Assembly: GCA_963711345.1 (NCBI GenBank)
Contig: CAVQDS010000001.1
Location: 806,001-870,000, forward strand
Direction of reading: 5' to 3'
Source: Puia sp963711345
GTDB lineage: Bacteria > Bacteroidota > Bacteroidia > Chitinophagales > Chitinophagaceae
DNA: 64,000 bases
Shown here: positions 26,317-35,215 of the stretch, piece after piece
Layout: each line of letters starts with the position of its first letter
Position numbering within the stretch: the stretch's first letter is position 1
The notes under the pieces: generated by a model
Database searches by the model: none
Told to the model about the DNA's origin: nothing
Seen by the model: only the letters and a program-made list of their open reading frames with translations
Translations under genes and position numbers: made by a program

Positions 26317-26358
26317 ATCAACGACGGATATGACGGATCCGTAGTTGATTTTTTTTTA
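26317..26358 (+). terminator. Rho-independent terminator
   Basis: ATCAACGACGGAT (26317-26329) pairs with ATCCGTAGTTGAT (26337-26349) with one mismatch and a 7-base loop, followed by nine T residues. It ends the small secreted peptide unit and reaches the convergent TMEM175 gene. Confidence 0.85.
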
Positions 26359-27093
26359 GTTATTCGGATTGATATGTGGAAATAATTTCCTTCTTATTCG
26401 CTTTCGAAAGAAAAAGTAAATTGAAAGGGTCGGGAAAATTAAAACGTATATCAAACCGGCATTTCCGGAGCTTTCATCCTTCAACAATAAACTAAATAAA
26501 AGAGAACAAAAACCTATACTCACCATAATGATTTCTTTATACATATCCGATTTGCAATCAAATTTTTTAATTGGAGTAAATCCCAATTCTTTTGATTTTC
26601 TATATGCATTATAATACAAAAGAACAAAAATTGAATAGATGACTATAAAACCCAATGCATAAACCGCCATTAGTGTCGGAACCTGTTGTGCAGTAATTTT
26701 TATTGGAGACTTTTGTGTTCCATAAATTTGATCACTGAACATCAATGTAAACAGGAATTTAAGAGGATAGGTATAAAAGAGTACTATAAACAATAAAGCA
26801 GCGTTCAGCACAATTGTCAAACCGTCTTCCATTCCATATTTTCTGAAAAACCGGTGTTGTTCTGCCCAGATAGTAATCAGTACTGTAAAACTGATTGCGA
26901 ATGGAAAAAACCCTCGCATACTTGTCAGTAAATCTTCAAAACTTTTTGGTACTTCCAGCGAAACGATCAATAATGTTACTGCGAACGCAAATACGCCATC
27001 ACTAAAAGTTTCTATTCTTTGAACCTCAAAATCACGTTTTCTTTCAGTCCCGCTTTCTGCGGTGCGGCTGGAGGATAAAAGTTTTCTTATCAT
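26356..27093 (-). CDS. TMEM175-like (DUF1211) potassium channel family protein
   Basis: The product has 245 residues from the ATG at 27093, chosen because longer starts run into the dehydrogenase gene. The signature QRIETFSDGVFAFAVTLLIVSLEVP carries the FSD motif of span 1 that forms the gate in TMEM175 channels. About six hydrophobic spans follow, including FFPFAISFTVLITIWAEQHRFF. Bacterial members are potassium channels or leaks in the inner membrane. It follows the dehydrogenase operon on the same strand after 37 bases but is probably unrelated in function. Confidence 0.85.
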   Translation of the reverse strand: MIRKLLSSSRTAESGTERKRDFEVQRIETFSDGVFAFAVTLLIVSLEVPKSFEDLLTSMRGFFPFAISFTVLITIWAEQHRFFRKYGMEDGLTIVLNAALLFIVLFYTYPLKFLFTLMFSDQIYGTQKSPIKITAQQVPTLMAVYALGFIVIYSIFVLLYYNAYRKSKELGFTPIKKFDCKSDMYKEIIMVSIGFCSLLFSLLLKDESSGNAGLIYVLIFPTLSIYFFFRKRIRRKLFPHINPNN

Positions 27094-27130
27094 ATAAAAA
27101 AGGTTTTCAACTTCAAGATTAAATATCCGA

Positions 27131-28495
27131 TCAACCCCGCAAATGCAGGGCCCTGGGACGTACAAAAGAGTGGAGGCCAGCATGGGAGAGCGCCACACCA
27201 AACCCTGAATGTTTTCTTCCGCTCCAGGGCAGAGCAGCGGATACCCTGTCACAGCAGTTCCAGTATCCGGATCCAGTATTGATCTGCTTTAGTATTTTTT
27301 CTGCCCTGTTTTTATCTGCGCTGTATACGGCAGAGGTTAAACCACATTCTGTATCATTCATTAAGCGAATTGCATCCTCATCGGAATTCACTTTCATGAT
27401 TCCAATAATGGGTCCGAAGGATTCCTCCTTCATCACCTGCATATCGTGTGTTACATCAGTTAAAATAGTTGGTTCAAAGTAATTCCCTTTTCTGTTCATG
27501 CGTTTTCCTCCTGATAAGAGTCGTGCGCCTTTTGCTATTGCATCAGCCACCTGATTTTCCAAAATATTTATCTGGGCCTTCCTTGTCAGTGGACCAAAAT
27601 AAACGCCTGGTTCAGTTGGTTCACCGACTTTCCAGGAGCCAACTTCTTTAACGAATTCCCTGATATATTCATCATAAACTGATTCGTGCACATAAATCCG
27701 TTCAACTGAACAGCAACTCTGACCGTTATTATAAAACGCCCCGTCTGCTGTTGCGGCGGCAACCTGTTTTATATCAGCAACATCATCCGAAACATATAAT
27801 GGATCCTTTCCGCCCATCTCCAGTTGGCAGGGAACCATTTTAAGAGCGGTTTTTTCATAAATATATTTTCCAGTTTTATAGGATCCCGTAAAGAAATATC
27901 CGTCAAACGGAATCTTTAAAAGCAATTCTCCCACCTCTTTACCGCCAAGTGCCACCTGGAAAATATTTTCAGGAAGACCTGCCTGTTTCAATAATTTTTC
28001 AATTTCCAATCCGGTCAGCAGAGAAAATTCAGAAGGTTTATACATGACAGCATTGCCTGCAAGTAGTGCCGGAACAAAAACATTTATTCCAACAAGCCAG
28101 GGATAATTCCACGCAGAAATATTACATATAACGCCCAACGGCTCATAGGAAATTTTTTCTTCCAGTCCCTGTTCCTTTGTCATCTGCTCATCACCAAGAT
28201 ACTTTTCCGCGTTTTCAGTAAGCCATTTTATTCTTGTCCTCGCACCGCTAATCTCATTTCGGCTTTGCTGTAATGGCTTCCCGACTTCTGAGGTTAATAT
28301 AGAAGCAAGTGATTCGATCTCGTTCTGCAAAGAATCAGAAAAATTTTGAATAATTTTTACCCGATGAGATATATCCGAAACAGACCATTCCTTTTGCGAC
28401 TCCTTCAGCAACTGGTATTTTGCATGAAGGGTTTCAGCGGTATCTTCCCTGATCTCACGGATTATTTCTTCAGTGGACGGATTGATAATTTTCAT
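27131..28495 (-). CDS. NAD(P)-dependent aldehyde dehydrogenase
   Basis: The product has about 454 residues. The ATG at 28495 is chosen over a TTG six bases upstream. Cofactor and catalytic motifs are present: NISAWNYPWLVGINVFVPALLAGNAVMYKPSE, FFTGSYKTGKYIYE, the Glu of LELGGKDP and the catalytic Cys in NNGQSCCSVERIYVHESVYDEF. It is last in the operon permease, glutamine-synthetase-like ligase, alcohol dehydrogenase, aldehyde dehydrogenase. In that setting it should oxidise an omega-aldehyde formed by the alcohol dehydrogenase, for example gamma-glutamyl-aminoacetaldehyde (inference). Confidence 0.9.
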   Translation of the reverse strand: MKIINPSTEEIIREIREDTAETLHAKYQLLKESQKEWSVSDISHRVKIIQNFSDSLQNEIESLASILTSEVGKPLQQSRNEISGARTRIKWLTENAEKYLGDEQMTKEQGLEEKISYEPLGVICNISAWNYPWLVGINVFVPALLAGNAVMYKPSEFSLLTGLEIEKLLKQAGLPENIFQVALGGKEVGELLLKIPFDGYFFTGSYKTGKYIYEKTALKMVPCQLEMGGKDPLYVSDDVADIKQVAAATADGAFYNNGQSCCSVERIYVHESVYDEYIREFVKEVGSWKVGEPTEPGVYFGPLTRKAQINILENQVADAIAKGARLLSGGKRMNRKGNYFEPTILTDVTHDMQVMKEESFGPIIGIMKVNSDEDAIRLMNDTECGLTSAVYSADKNRAEKILKQINTGSGYWNCCDRVSAALPWSGRKHSGFGVALSHAGLHSFVRPRALHLRG

Positions 28496-28518
28496 ACACA
28501 AAATATTTTATTATAAAA

Positions 28519-29667
28519 CTAGAGTGCTTTTAAATAGAGCTTTTTAAAATCTTCCCGGCTTACAGGTTTCGGATTATTCGGATGTGCAAAATCTGCGATT
28601 GCCAAATCTGCCAGCGCTTCAATATGTTCCGGGTGAACACCAATCGAACTTAGTTTTCTTGGAATATTTATTTTAATATTTAAATCAAAGAGATAATTAA
28701 CAACGGCTTCTCCTGACTCTTTTTCCAGGTTGAGGGCCCGCGCAATTTGTTTAAACTTATTTTCAAATCCTTCAATATTAAACTCCATACCATATGGAAT
28801 ATTAACAGCATTCGCCAGGCCATGATGAGTATCCAGCAATGAAGAAAGCGGATGCGCAAGCGAATGCACTACCCCCAGTCCCTTTTGAAACGCGACTGCG
28901 CCCATTAATGACGCGATCAGCATGCGGCTTCTCGATTCCAGGTCCGGATGGTTAACCGCTTTCTCAAGTGAATTGTGAATTAAAGTAATGGCCTGTAGTG
29001 CTATGCCATCGCACATGGGATGAAACATATTCACCAGGAAGGCTTCCATATTATGCGTGAGCGCATCCATGCCGGTAGCAGCCGTTATAAAAGGGGGCAG
29101 TTCCATGGTAAGCAAAGGATCCGCGAAAACGATACGCGCCAGGAGTTTGGGCGAAAAAAGAATTTTCTTCTGGTGTGTTTCATCATCTGAAATAATAGCG
29201 CTTCTTCCCACTTCACTTCCTGTACCTGCTGTTGTAGGTATCGTTATAAAATGAGGCATTTCATTCGTAACAAATACATCTCCGCCTTTCAGATCATCAT
29301 ATTTAAAAAGATCTTCGCGATGATTTATGCGTAGCGTAATAGCCCTTGCAACATCAAGCGCCGCACCGCCGCCAATTCCAATAATGGAATCCCTCCTTTC
29401 GGCATCGAATACTTCGGTTCCCCGGTATACGTCCGACTTCACTGGGTTTTTATGAATTTCATGAAATGCTTCAACCGAAATATGTAATTTCTCCAGGTCC
29501 TTAATTATTTCTTTAAAAAAACCAAGCCCGGCAATCGTCGGATCTGTAACAACAAGAGGCCGGATTAATCCGTTTTTTATCAGGTAAGGTCCCAATTCTT
29601 TACTTGCTGCTGCACCGAACCTGATTACTGTAGGAAAATTATATTGAACTATTTTATTAAAATTCAT
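28519..29667 (-). CDS. Iron-containing alcohol dehydrogenase
   Basis: The product has 382 residues. The ATG at 29667 gives MNFNKIVQYNFPTVIRFGAAASKELG, the usual N-terminus; longer starts overlap the ligase gene. NAD-binding IGIGGGAALDVARAI and metal-site motifs (FPHFITIPTTAGTGSEVGRSAI; ATGMDALTHNMEAFLV; GVVHSLAHPLSSLLDTHHGLANAVNIP, with the His ligands) are all present. The gene follows the ligase by 20 bases and precedes the aldehyde dehydrogenase by 23 bases. It probably oxidises a glutamylated amino alcohol (inference). Confidence 0.92.
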   Translation of the reverse strand: MNFNKIVQYNFPTVIRFGAAASKELGPYLIKNGLIRPLVVTDPTIAGLGFFKEIIKDLEKLHISVEAFHEIHKNPVKSDVYRGTEVFDAERRDSIIGIGGGAALDVARAITLRINHREDLFKYDDLKGGDVFVTNEMPHFITIPTTAGTGSEVGRSAIISDDETHQKKILFSPKLLARIVFADPLLTMELPPFITAATGMDALTHNMEAFLVNMFHPMCDGIALQAITLIHNSLEKAVNHPDLESRSRMLIASLMGAVAFQKGLGVVHSLAHPLSSLLDTHHGLANAVNIPYGMEFNIEGFENKFKQIARALNLEKESGEAVVNYLFDLNIKINIPRKLSSIGVHPEHIEALADLAIADFAHPNNPKPVSREDFKKLYLKAL

Positions 29668-29687
29668 TGCAAGTAAGATTGGTATCT

Positions 29688-31043
29688 CTAAATGATTTCG
29701 AAATATCTTTTCAGCTCCCAGTCTGTCACCGTTTTTAAATGCTGCCTCCATTCCCATTCGCGGGTGCCGGTAAAATGATCCACGAATCCTTCTCCAAGAA
29801 TTTCTCTTGCGGCCACAGACTGTTTCATCTGCTTTGTAGCTTCATCCAGTGTTGAAGGTAACCGGCCATTGGAATGATCCAGGTATCCATTTCCCGAAAC
29901 AGCAGCCTGTTTCAATTCTAATTTATTCTGAATTCCATATAAACCTGCTGCAAGTGCGGCAGCCATGGCCAGGTAAGGATTCGTGTCTGCACCTATTACG
30001 CGGGTCTCAAGCCTGCATGATGTTTTGCTGCCGTTCAAAACACGTAGCGCTACAGTACGATTATCAATTCCCCAGGTAAGTGTTGTGGGTGCCCATGCTC
30101 CTTCAACCAAACGTTTATAACTATTGATGGTTGGCGCAAACATAGGTAAGAGCTGGGGAATTAATAACAATTGTCCGGCCAGATATTGTTTCATAATACC
30201 GCTCATTTTCATTAGGTCTGCTTCATCATAAAAAAGATTTTTCTTTTTTTCAGGATCCCATAAACTCTGATGAACATGACCGCCGCAGCCAGGAAGGGAT
30301 TCGTTCACTTTTGCCATAAACGTGGCCATTATGCCGTGTTTATATGCAATTTCTTTCACAGCTGTTTTGAATAATACTGCCCTGTCTCCCGCTTCCAGAA
30401 TTCCGGAATATTTGATGGCGGCTTCATATGTACCCGGTCCGGTTTCTGTATGTAGTCCTTCTATTGGAATATCAAATTGTGTAAGAAGGGCGAAAAGATC
30501 TGTGATAAAGGGATTTCGAAGACTACTTCTTAAAATAGAATAACCGAACATGCCGGGCGTTATGGGACGCAGATTCCTGAACTGCTTTTCATGAATACTT
30601 TGAGGAGTCTCTTCAAAATTGTACCATTCAAATTCCTGGGAAAAACTTGGAAAGAATCCTGCAGATTCAGCAGCAGCAAGCACTTTTTTCAGTAGTTGTC
30701 TCGGACAGACATGCGGAGTATTTTCTTTTAGGATTAATTCACCAAGAAAAAAGGGAACCCCGTTTTCCCACGGAATTTTTCTGAAGGTCGATAAATCCAA
30801 ACGGGCAGCTGCATCAGGATAGCCGGTATGCCAGCCCGTATAAGTTACATTATCATAGGCTGCGTCAGCAGCGTCCCATCCAAAAATGACATCGCAGAAA
30901 CTCGTACCGGCATCAATGATGGATAGAAATTTTTCAGTGGAAATATATTTTCCCCTTAAGACTCCGTCAATATCTGTAATGGCGATTTTTACTTTACCCG
31001 CTTCGTGATTTTTTATATAGGGAAGAATTTCTTTAATATCCAT
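29688..31043 (-). CDS. Glutamine synthetase family gamma-glutamyl-amine ligase
   Basis: The product has 451 residues. The N-terminal beta-grasp domain (DGVLRGKYISTEKFLSIID) and the catalytic domain (LHTETGPGTYEAAIKYSGILEAGDRAVLFK; LPGCGGHVHQSLWDPEKK; SYKRLVEGAWAPTTLTWGIDNRTVALR; RLETRVIGADTNPYLAMAA) match type I/III-like ligases such as PuuA and GlnA4. Residues GGHVHQS and NRT differ from true GlnA, as in amine ligases. It should use ATP to join glutamate to an amine. Between an ethanolamine-type permease and two dehydrogenases the likely amine is ethanolamine, less likely a polyamine. Confidence 0.88.
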   Translation of the reverse strand: MDIKEILPYIKNHEAGKVKIAITDIDGVLRGKYISTEKFLSIIDAGTSFCDVIFGWDAADAAYDNVTYTGWHTGYPDAAARLDLSTFRKIPWENGVPFFLGELILKENTPHVCPRQLLKKVLAAAESAGFFPSFSQEFEWYNFEETPQSIHEKQFRNLRPITPGMFGYSILRSSLRNPFITDLFALLTQFDIPIEGLHTETGPGTYEAAIKYSGILEAGDRAVLFKTAVKEIAYKHGIMATFMAKVNESLPGCGGHVHQSLWDPEKKKNLFYDEADLMKMSGIMKQYLAGQLLLIPQLLPMFAPTINSYKRLVEGAWAPTTLTWGIDNRTVALRVLNGSKTSCRLETRVIGADTNPYLAMAAALAAGLYGIQNKLELKQAAVSGNGYLDHSNGRLPSTLDEATKQMKQSVAAREILGEGFVDHFTGTREWEWRQHLKTVTDWELKRYFEII

Positions 31044-31053
31044 ACTATAATTT

Positions 31054-32364
31054 TTAAATGGTTCCCTGTTTTTTAAGCAGTTTAAAGAATCCGTACGATA
31101 AGGCCATCAGTAAAATATAAAATAACGCTAAATTTAAATTATAGACTACCATGGCGACAATTGAAATACCTGCAATAACTAATGCTGTGACAGGGAAAAC
31201 CGGATACATTGGCACAAGAAATGGCCGGTCAAGCTTCGGTTCTTTTCTTCTGAGGCGGAGCATGGAGACCATAGAAAGTATATAAAGGGTTAGTGCACCA
31301 AAAACTGAAATGGTAATAATCTGATCCGTTTTTCCGGAAAGCAGGGCAATCATACCCAGTACCATATTGACCAGCAGTGCATTGGCCGGTGTTTTAAAAC
31401 CGGGATGAATTTTACCAAGATAAGCCGGGGCAAATTTTACTTTTCCGAATTCATATGTCGACCTTCCGGCCGATAATATCAGTCCGTGAAATGAAGCAAT
31501 CAATCCAAAAAGGCCGATGGTTATAAGCAGATGATATAACATATGGTTACTTCCCGTAACATGACCGAGGGCCAGTGGCAGTGGGGAATCTGAAGTTGAT
31601 CCGTCTGATTTATAAACAATGTCCTCCCAGCCGGCAACACCGATAGAACTGATAAACACCAGCACACATAGAATCACCAGGGTTAGTATAGCTGAGCCGA
31701 AACCAATTAAGAGTGTTCTTTGTGGACGGACAACCTCTTCGGCGGTATTGGCAACACCCTCAATACCAAGGAAAAACCAGATTGCAAAAGGAATCGCTGC
31801 GAGAATTCCCTGCCAGCCCTGCGGAAAAGCATTTTGTTGAATATTTTTCAATTCGAAATGGGGAAGGGTTATTCCGGTAAATAATAACAATTCCCCGACA
31901 GCCAACAGGGTAATCACCAGTTCAAATAAAGCAGCGGCCCTTACGCCGTAAATATTCAAAGCTGTAAATAATACGTAAGCGAATATCGCTATCATTAATA
32001 TAGGTATCTGAGGAAAAAATAAATTAAAGTAAGCTCCGATAGACAATGCGATGGCGGGGGGTGCAAAAATGAATTCGATATTTTGCGCCATACCGGCAAT
32101 AAATCCAAGGTCTTCTCCCAGTGCACGATGCGCATAATCAAAAACCCCACCTGCCTTAGGTATGGCTGCCGCCAGTTCTGCATAACTGAAAGTAAATGTT
32201 GTATAAAGAATAATGATAAAAAAAGTGGCAATGGCTAAGCCCCCGGTGCCTCCTTTTTCCAGCCCAAGGTTCCAGCCAAAGTACATACCGGAAATTACAT
32301 AGCCAACGCCAAGTCCCCATAGGAGAAATGGACTGAGTGTTCGTTTGAGTGATGGTGCAGGCAA
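31054..32364 (-). CDS. APC-family amino acid/ethanolamine-type permease
   Basis: The product has 436 residues with about 12 membrane spans. The start MPAPSLKRTLSPFLLWGLGVGYVISGMYFGWNLGLEKGG matches the ethanolamine permease branch, where GVGxVISGxxFGWNxGL is typical. AELAAAIPKAGGVFDYAHRALGEDLGFIAGMAQNIEFIF is the APC signature region, also like that branch. It imports an amine or amino acid by proton symport. It is the first gene of the operon and lies 10 bases before the ligase. The divergent YdeI-like gene begins 111 bases away. Confidence 0.85.
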   Translation of the reverse strand: MPAPSLKRTLSPFLLWGLGVGYVISGMYFGWNLGLEKGGTGGLAIATFFIIILYTTFTFSYAELAAAIPKAGGVFDYAHRALGEDLGFIAGMAQNIEFIFAPPAIALSIGAYFNLFFPQIPILMIAIFAYVLFTALNIYGVRAAALFELVITLLAVGELLLFTGITLPHFELKNIQQNAFPQGWQGILAAIPFAIWFFLGIEGVANTAEEVVRPQRTLLIGFGSAILTLVILCVLVFISSIGVAGWEDIVYKSDGSTSDSPLPLALGHVTGSNHMLYHLLITIGLFGLIASFHGLILSAGRSTYEFGKVKFAPAYLGKIHPGFKTPANALLVNMVLGMIALLSGKTDQIITISVFGALTLYILSMVSMLRLRRKEPKLDRPFLVPMYPVFPVTALVIAGISIVAMVVYNLNLALFYILLMALSYGFFKLLKKQGTI

Positions 32365-32475
32365 TGGAAGAATTTTGAGAACTTTGAGATACAGGGCGCC
32401 CTGATCTATTCAAAAATAGACTGAATTCTGTCATATAAAATGCTTTAGGTAAATTGTTGAATAAAATAACGATAC

Positions 32476-33090
32476 ATGCCAGTTACTGATCCCAGGGTAG
32501 AAACCTATATTAAAAAGGCAGCCCCGTTCGCCCAACCCATTCTAGTAAAACTCCGCAAACTTATTTTCCAGGCCTGTCCGGATGCGGTGGAAACAATCAA
32601 ATGGAGTTTTCCAAATTATGAAATTTACGGCTCCATGTTATGCAATATGGCTGCGTTTAAGGAACACTGTTCCTTCGGCTTTTGGAAAGCTGCATTATTA
32701 AAGGACCCTGACGATATTTTGCATTTGGCTGATAAGCATGCCATGGGTCATTTTGACAAACTTATTTCACTGAAAGATATTCCGGCTGACAGGATTATGA
32801 TATCTTATCTCAAAGAAGCAGCCTTGCTTAATAAAAATGGTATAAAACTTGAAAAGCAAAAATTAACCCCAAAAAAAGATTTACCCATTCCAAAACCTCT
32901 TACCGCTGCACTCAAAAAAAATAAAAAAGCATTGGCTGTATTCGAAGCTTTTTCACCTTCCAACAAACGGGAATATGTTGAATGGATCGTTGAAGCAAAG
33001 ACAGAAGAAACGCTGAATAAAAGACTGGAGACAACCATTCAATGGCTGGAAGAGGGGAAAAGCCGGAATTGGAAGTATAAGAAAGCCTAA
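32476..33090 (+). CDS. YdeI/OmdA-associated DUF1801 protein
   Basis: The product has 204 residues. The N-terminal DUF1801 part (YIKKAAPFAQPILVKLRKLIFQACPDAVETIKWSFPNYEIYG) is followed by the OmdA-like C-terminal helices (PIPKPLTAALKKNKKALAVFEAFSPSNKREYVEWIVEAKTEETLNKRLETTIQWLEEGK). It is a cytoplasmic protein of unknown role, found in many Bacteroidota. Its TAA stop (33088-33090) lies inside the first heptamer of the array that follows. Confidence 0.88.
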   Translation: MPVTDPRVETYIKKAAPFAQPILVKLRKLIFQACPDAVETIKWSFPNYEIYGSMLCNMAAFKEHCSFGFWKAALLKDPDDILHLADKHAMGHFDKLISLKDIPADRIMISYLKEAALLNKNGIKLEKQKLTPKKDLPIPKPLTAALKKNKKALAVFEAFSPSNKREYVEWIVEAKTEETLNKRLETTIQWLEEGKSRNWKYKKA

Positions 33091-33142
33091 AGCCTAAAGC
33101 CTAAAGCCTAAAGCCTAAAGCCTAAAGCCTAAAGCCTAAAGC
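33082..33142. repeat. Perfect heptamer array (GCCTAAA x 8) starting at the ydeI-like stop
   Basis: Eight exact copies of GCCTAAA run from 33085 to 33140, preceded by AAA and followed by GC. The stop codon of the YdeI-like gene is the TAA of the first unit. There is no inverted arm close by; another array of the same orientation lies after the Rieske gene (34267-34320). Confidence 0.88.
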
Positions 33143-33182
33143 AATTTTAAGGAGAGCAAAATTAAATTTTAAACTTAACATA

Positions 33183-34271
33183 TTGCAAACACGATTTCAT
33201 GTTGCCGAAGACATATCGATAGCGAGAACCCTGAACACAGAATTTTATACTAATCCGGATTTATTTGAATTAAGTAAAGAAAAAATTTTTTCGAAAAGCT
33301 GGCAATATATCGGCGATAATTCTCTTGTTTCAGATTCCGGCAGTTGTTATCCTTTTACTTTACTTGAAAATTATTTGAATGAACCGCTGTTGCTTACCAG
33401 GGATGCGAATCAACAGATTTACTGTTTGTCGAATGTATGCACACACCGTGGTACAACCCTTGTTGGTGAAGCCTGCCAGTCCGTTAATCTGAGATGTCGT
33501 TATCATGGACGACAGTTCCGTCTCGACGGGAGTTTTTTATCTATGCCCGAGTTTAAGGAAGTGAGAAATTTTCCAGGAAAGGAGGATGATCTTACACGCC
33601 TGCCTCTCATCGTTTGGGGACCCTGGCTTTTTACTTCCCTGGATTTTAAAACGGATACGAAACAATATTTCCAGGAGATGCAGGAGCGCCTGTCATGGTT
33701 ACCTCTTGATAAATTTATTTATAAACCTGCTTTATCAAGCGAATATATTGTAAAAGCACACTGGGCGCTTTACTGCGAAAACTACCTGGAGGGATTTCAT
33801 ATTCCTTTTGTACACGCAGGATTGAATGCAAAAATCGATTTCGGAAACTATACAACTGAAATATTTAAATCATCTAATCTTCAATTGGGTCTGGCAAAGT
33901 CTGATGAGCAGATTTTTGATCTTCCGGTTTCATCACCTGATCACGGGAAAAAAGTAGCGGCATATTATTTCTTTGTATATCCCAATATGATGTTTAATTT
34001 TTATCCCTGGGGATTAAGTATAAACCTTGTTCAGCCACTTTCTATCGAAAGGACAAAAGTTTCATTTTACACCTATATCTGGAAAGAGGAACTATTCAAT
34101 AAAGGCGCCGGTTCCCAACTGGACACGGTTGAAATGGAGGATGAGGAAGTTGTGGAAGCCGTACAAAAAGGAATTCATTCCAGGTTCTATCACCAGGGCA
34201 GGTATTCCGTTACACGGGAACAGGGAATTCATCACTTTCACCAGTTAATTTGTGAAAGCCTCAACTCTTAA
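33183..34271 (+). CDS. Rieske non-haem iron oxygenase, alpha subunit type
   Basis: The product has 362 residues. The Rieske centre is NVCTHRGTTLVG (Cys-x-His) and LRCRYHGRQFRLDG (Cys-x-x-His). The mononuclear iron site is in YCENYLEGFHIPFVHAGL, His-x4-His, with an acidic ligand further on. This layout matches ring-hydroxylating or choline monooxygenase-like alpha subunits, which need a reductase and sometimes a ferredoxin; neither is adjacent. The only possible start is TTG at 33183; no in-frame ATG lies between it and the preceding stop. The substrate is unknown. It is bracketed by two same-orientation heptamer arrays. Confidence 0.85.
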   Translation: MQTRFHVAEDISIARTLNTEFYTNPDLFELSKEKIFSKSWQYIGDNSLVSDSGSCYPFTLLENYLNEPLLLTRDANQQIYCLSNVCTHRGTTLVGEACQSVNLRCRYHGRQFRLDGSFLSMPEFKEVRNFPGKEDDLTRLPLIVWGPWLFTSLDFKTDTKQYFQEMQERLSWLPLDKFIYKPALSSEYIVKAHWALYCENYLEGFHIPFVHAGLNAKIDFGNYTTEIFKSSNLQLGLAKSDEQIFDLPVSSPDHGKKVAAYYFFVYPNMMFNFYPWGLSINLVQPLSIERTKVSFYTYIWKEELFNKGAGSQLDTVEMEDEEVVEAVQKGIHSRFYHQGRYSVTREQGIHHFHQLICESLNS

Positions 34272-34320
34272 CGCCTAACGCCTAACGCCTAAAGCTTAAA
34301 GCTTAACGCTTAACGCTTAC
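34267..34320. repeat. Heptamer array (TAACGCC/TAAAGCT) at the Rieske gene stop
   Basis: Units TAACGCC x 3, TAAAGCT x 2 and TAACGCT x 2 run from 34269, the stop codon of the Rieske gene being the first TAA. Units of AAAGCTTAAAGCTT type are partly self-complementary, so a small hairpin is possible without a second arm. Confidence 0.82.
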
Positions 34321-34517
34321 TGACTATTGATGCTTATCCGTCAGGTGATTGGTGAATAAAATAACCAGGCGGGACCGCGATTGTGTTCATTTCCAATGAG
34401 AAAGAAAGTATAGAAATTTATAACCCTATTAATTATGTAGACTAAATTTTATGTTTTATATTTACATCCCGAATAAGTCGATAAACTGAAGATCTGACCT
34501 TATAAATAATACTTTAC

Positions 34518-34670
34518 ATGAATCATTCAAAAGACCTTAACTGGTTAAGCGCTCCGGCTTTTTTTCTGATTATCGGCATGATTGTCATTCATACAAAAAA
34601 CCAAAATGGTCATAACCGGCAGCAGGAGAAAGTAAAACCTCCAATTGCAGTTATGCCGGCAAAAAAATAA
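34518..34670 (+). CDS. 50-residue single-span membrane protein
   Basis: The frame reads MNHSKDLNWLSAPAFFLIIG and on, one hydrophobic span (about residues 11-25), then a polar Lys/Gln/Asn-rich tail ending PPIAVMPAKK. The ATG is preceded by AT-rich leader, and a stem with a T-run (34716-34741) follows 46 bases after the stop, so a short monocistronic transcript is likely. No family is recognised. Confidence 0.5.
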   Translation: MNHSKDLNWLSAPAFFLIIGMIVIHTKNQNGHNRQQEKVKPPIAVMPAKK

Positions 34671-34715
34671 AAGCGATAAAATTCATAGTTTGAATCGTAA
34701 ATTTTATATTTCGCC

Positions 34716-34741
34716 AAACCCCGCCATTGCGGGTTTTTTTA
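34716..34741 (+). terminator. Intrinsic terminator
   Basis: The stem AACCCCGC/GCGGGTT closes a CATT loop with one bulged C and is followed by seven T residues. It ends the small membrane-protein transcript and insulates the SRPBCC gene. Confidence 0.8.
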
Positions 34742-34781
34742 TTTAATTGTTACCCATAAATTTGTAAATGAAATTAGATAA

Positions 34782-35210
34782 ATGAGTAATCCTCCGTTTG
34801 AAATCGAACGAATATTTGCTGCGCCGGTTACAAAAGTCTGGGATGTTCTTACCCAAAACGAACAATTAAAAAAATGGTATTTTCAAATAGCAGATTTTAA
34901 ACCAGTCGTTGGATTTGAATTTCAATTTATCGGGAAAACGGAGGATAACAAAGAATATCTTCACTTATGTAAAATAACTGAAGTGGTACCTGGAAAAAAA
35001 TTAGTTTACAGTTGGCGATATGATGGCTTACCAGGCAATTCTCTAGTTTCTTTTGAATTGTTTGAGGAAGGAGAAAAAACAAGACTTAAACTTACACATG
35101 CCGGACTCGAAACTTTTGCAGCCGGGGGCCGTGACTTTGCAAAAGAAAATTTTGCCGGAGGATGGACTTATATACTGGATAAATCATTAACTGAATACTT
35201 AAAGACCTAA
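34782..35210 (+). CDS. SRPBCC (AHSA1-like) domain protein
   Basis: The product has 142 residues in the usual AHSA1/START-like fold: FEIERIFAAPVTKVWDVLTQNEQLKKWYF at the start, GFEFQFIGKTED, VVPGKKLVYSWRYDGLPGNSLVSFELFEEGEKTRLKLTHAGLETF, and GGWTYILDKSLTEYLKT at the end. This fold binds small hydrophobic ligands or chaperone partners. The role here is unknown. The stop is followed by a short GGAAGTGT array after five bases. Confidence 0.88.
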   Translation: MSNPPFEIERIFAAPVTKVWDVLTQNEQLKKWYFQIADFKPVVGFEFQFIGKTEDNKEYLHLCKITEVVPGKKLVYSWRYDGLPGNSLVSFELFEEGEKTRLKLTHAGLETFAAGGRDFAKENFAGGWTYILDKSLTEYLKT

Positions 35211-35215
35211 TCAAG

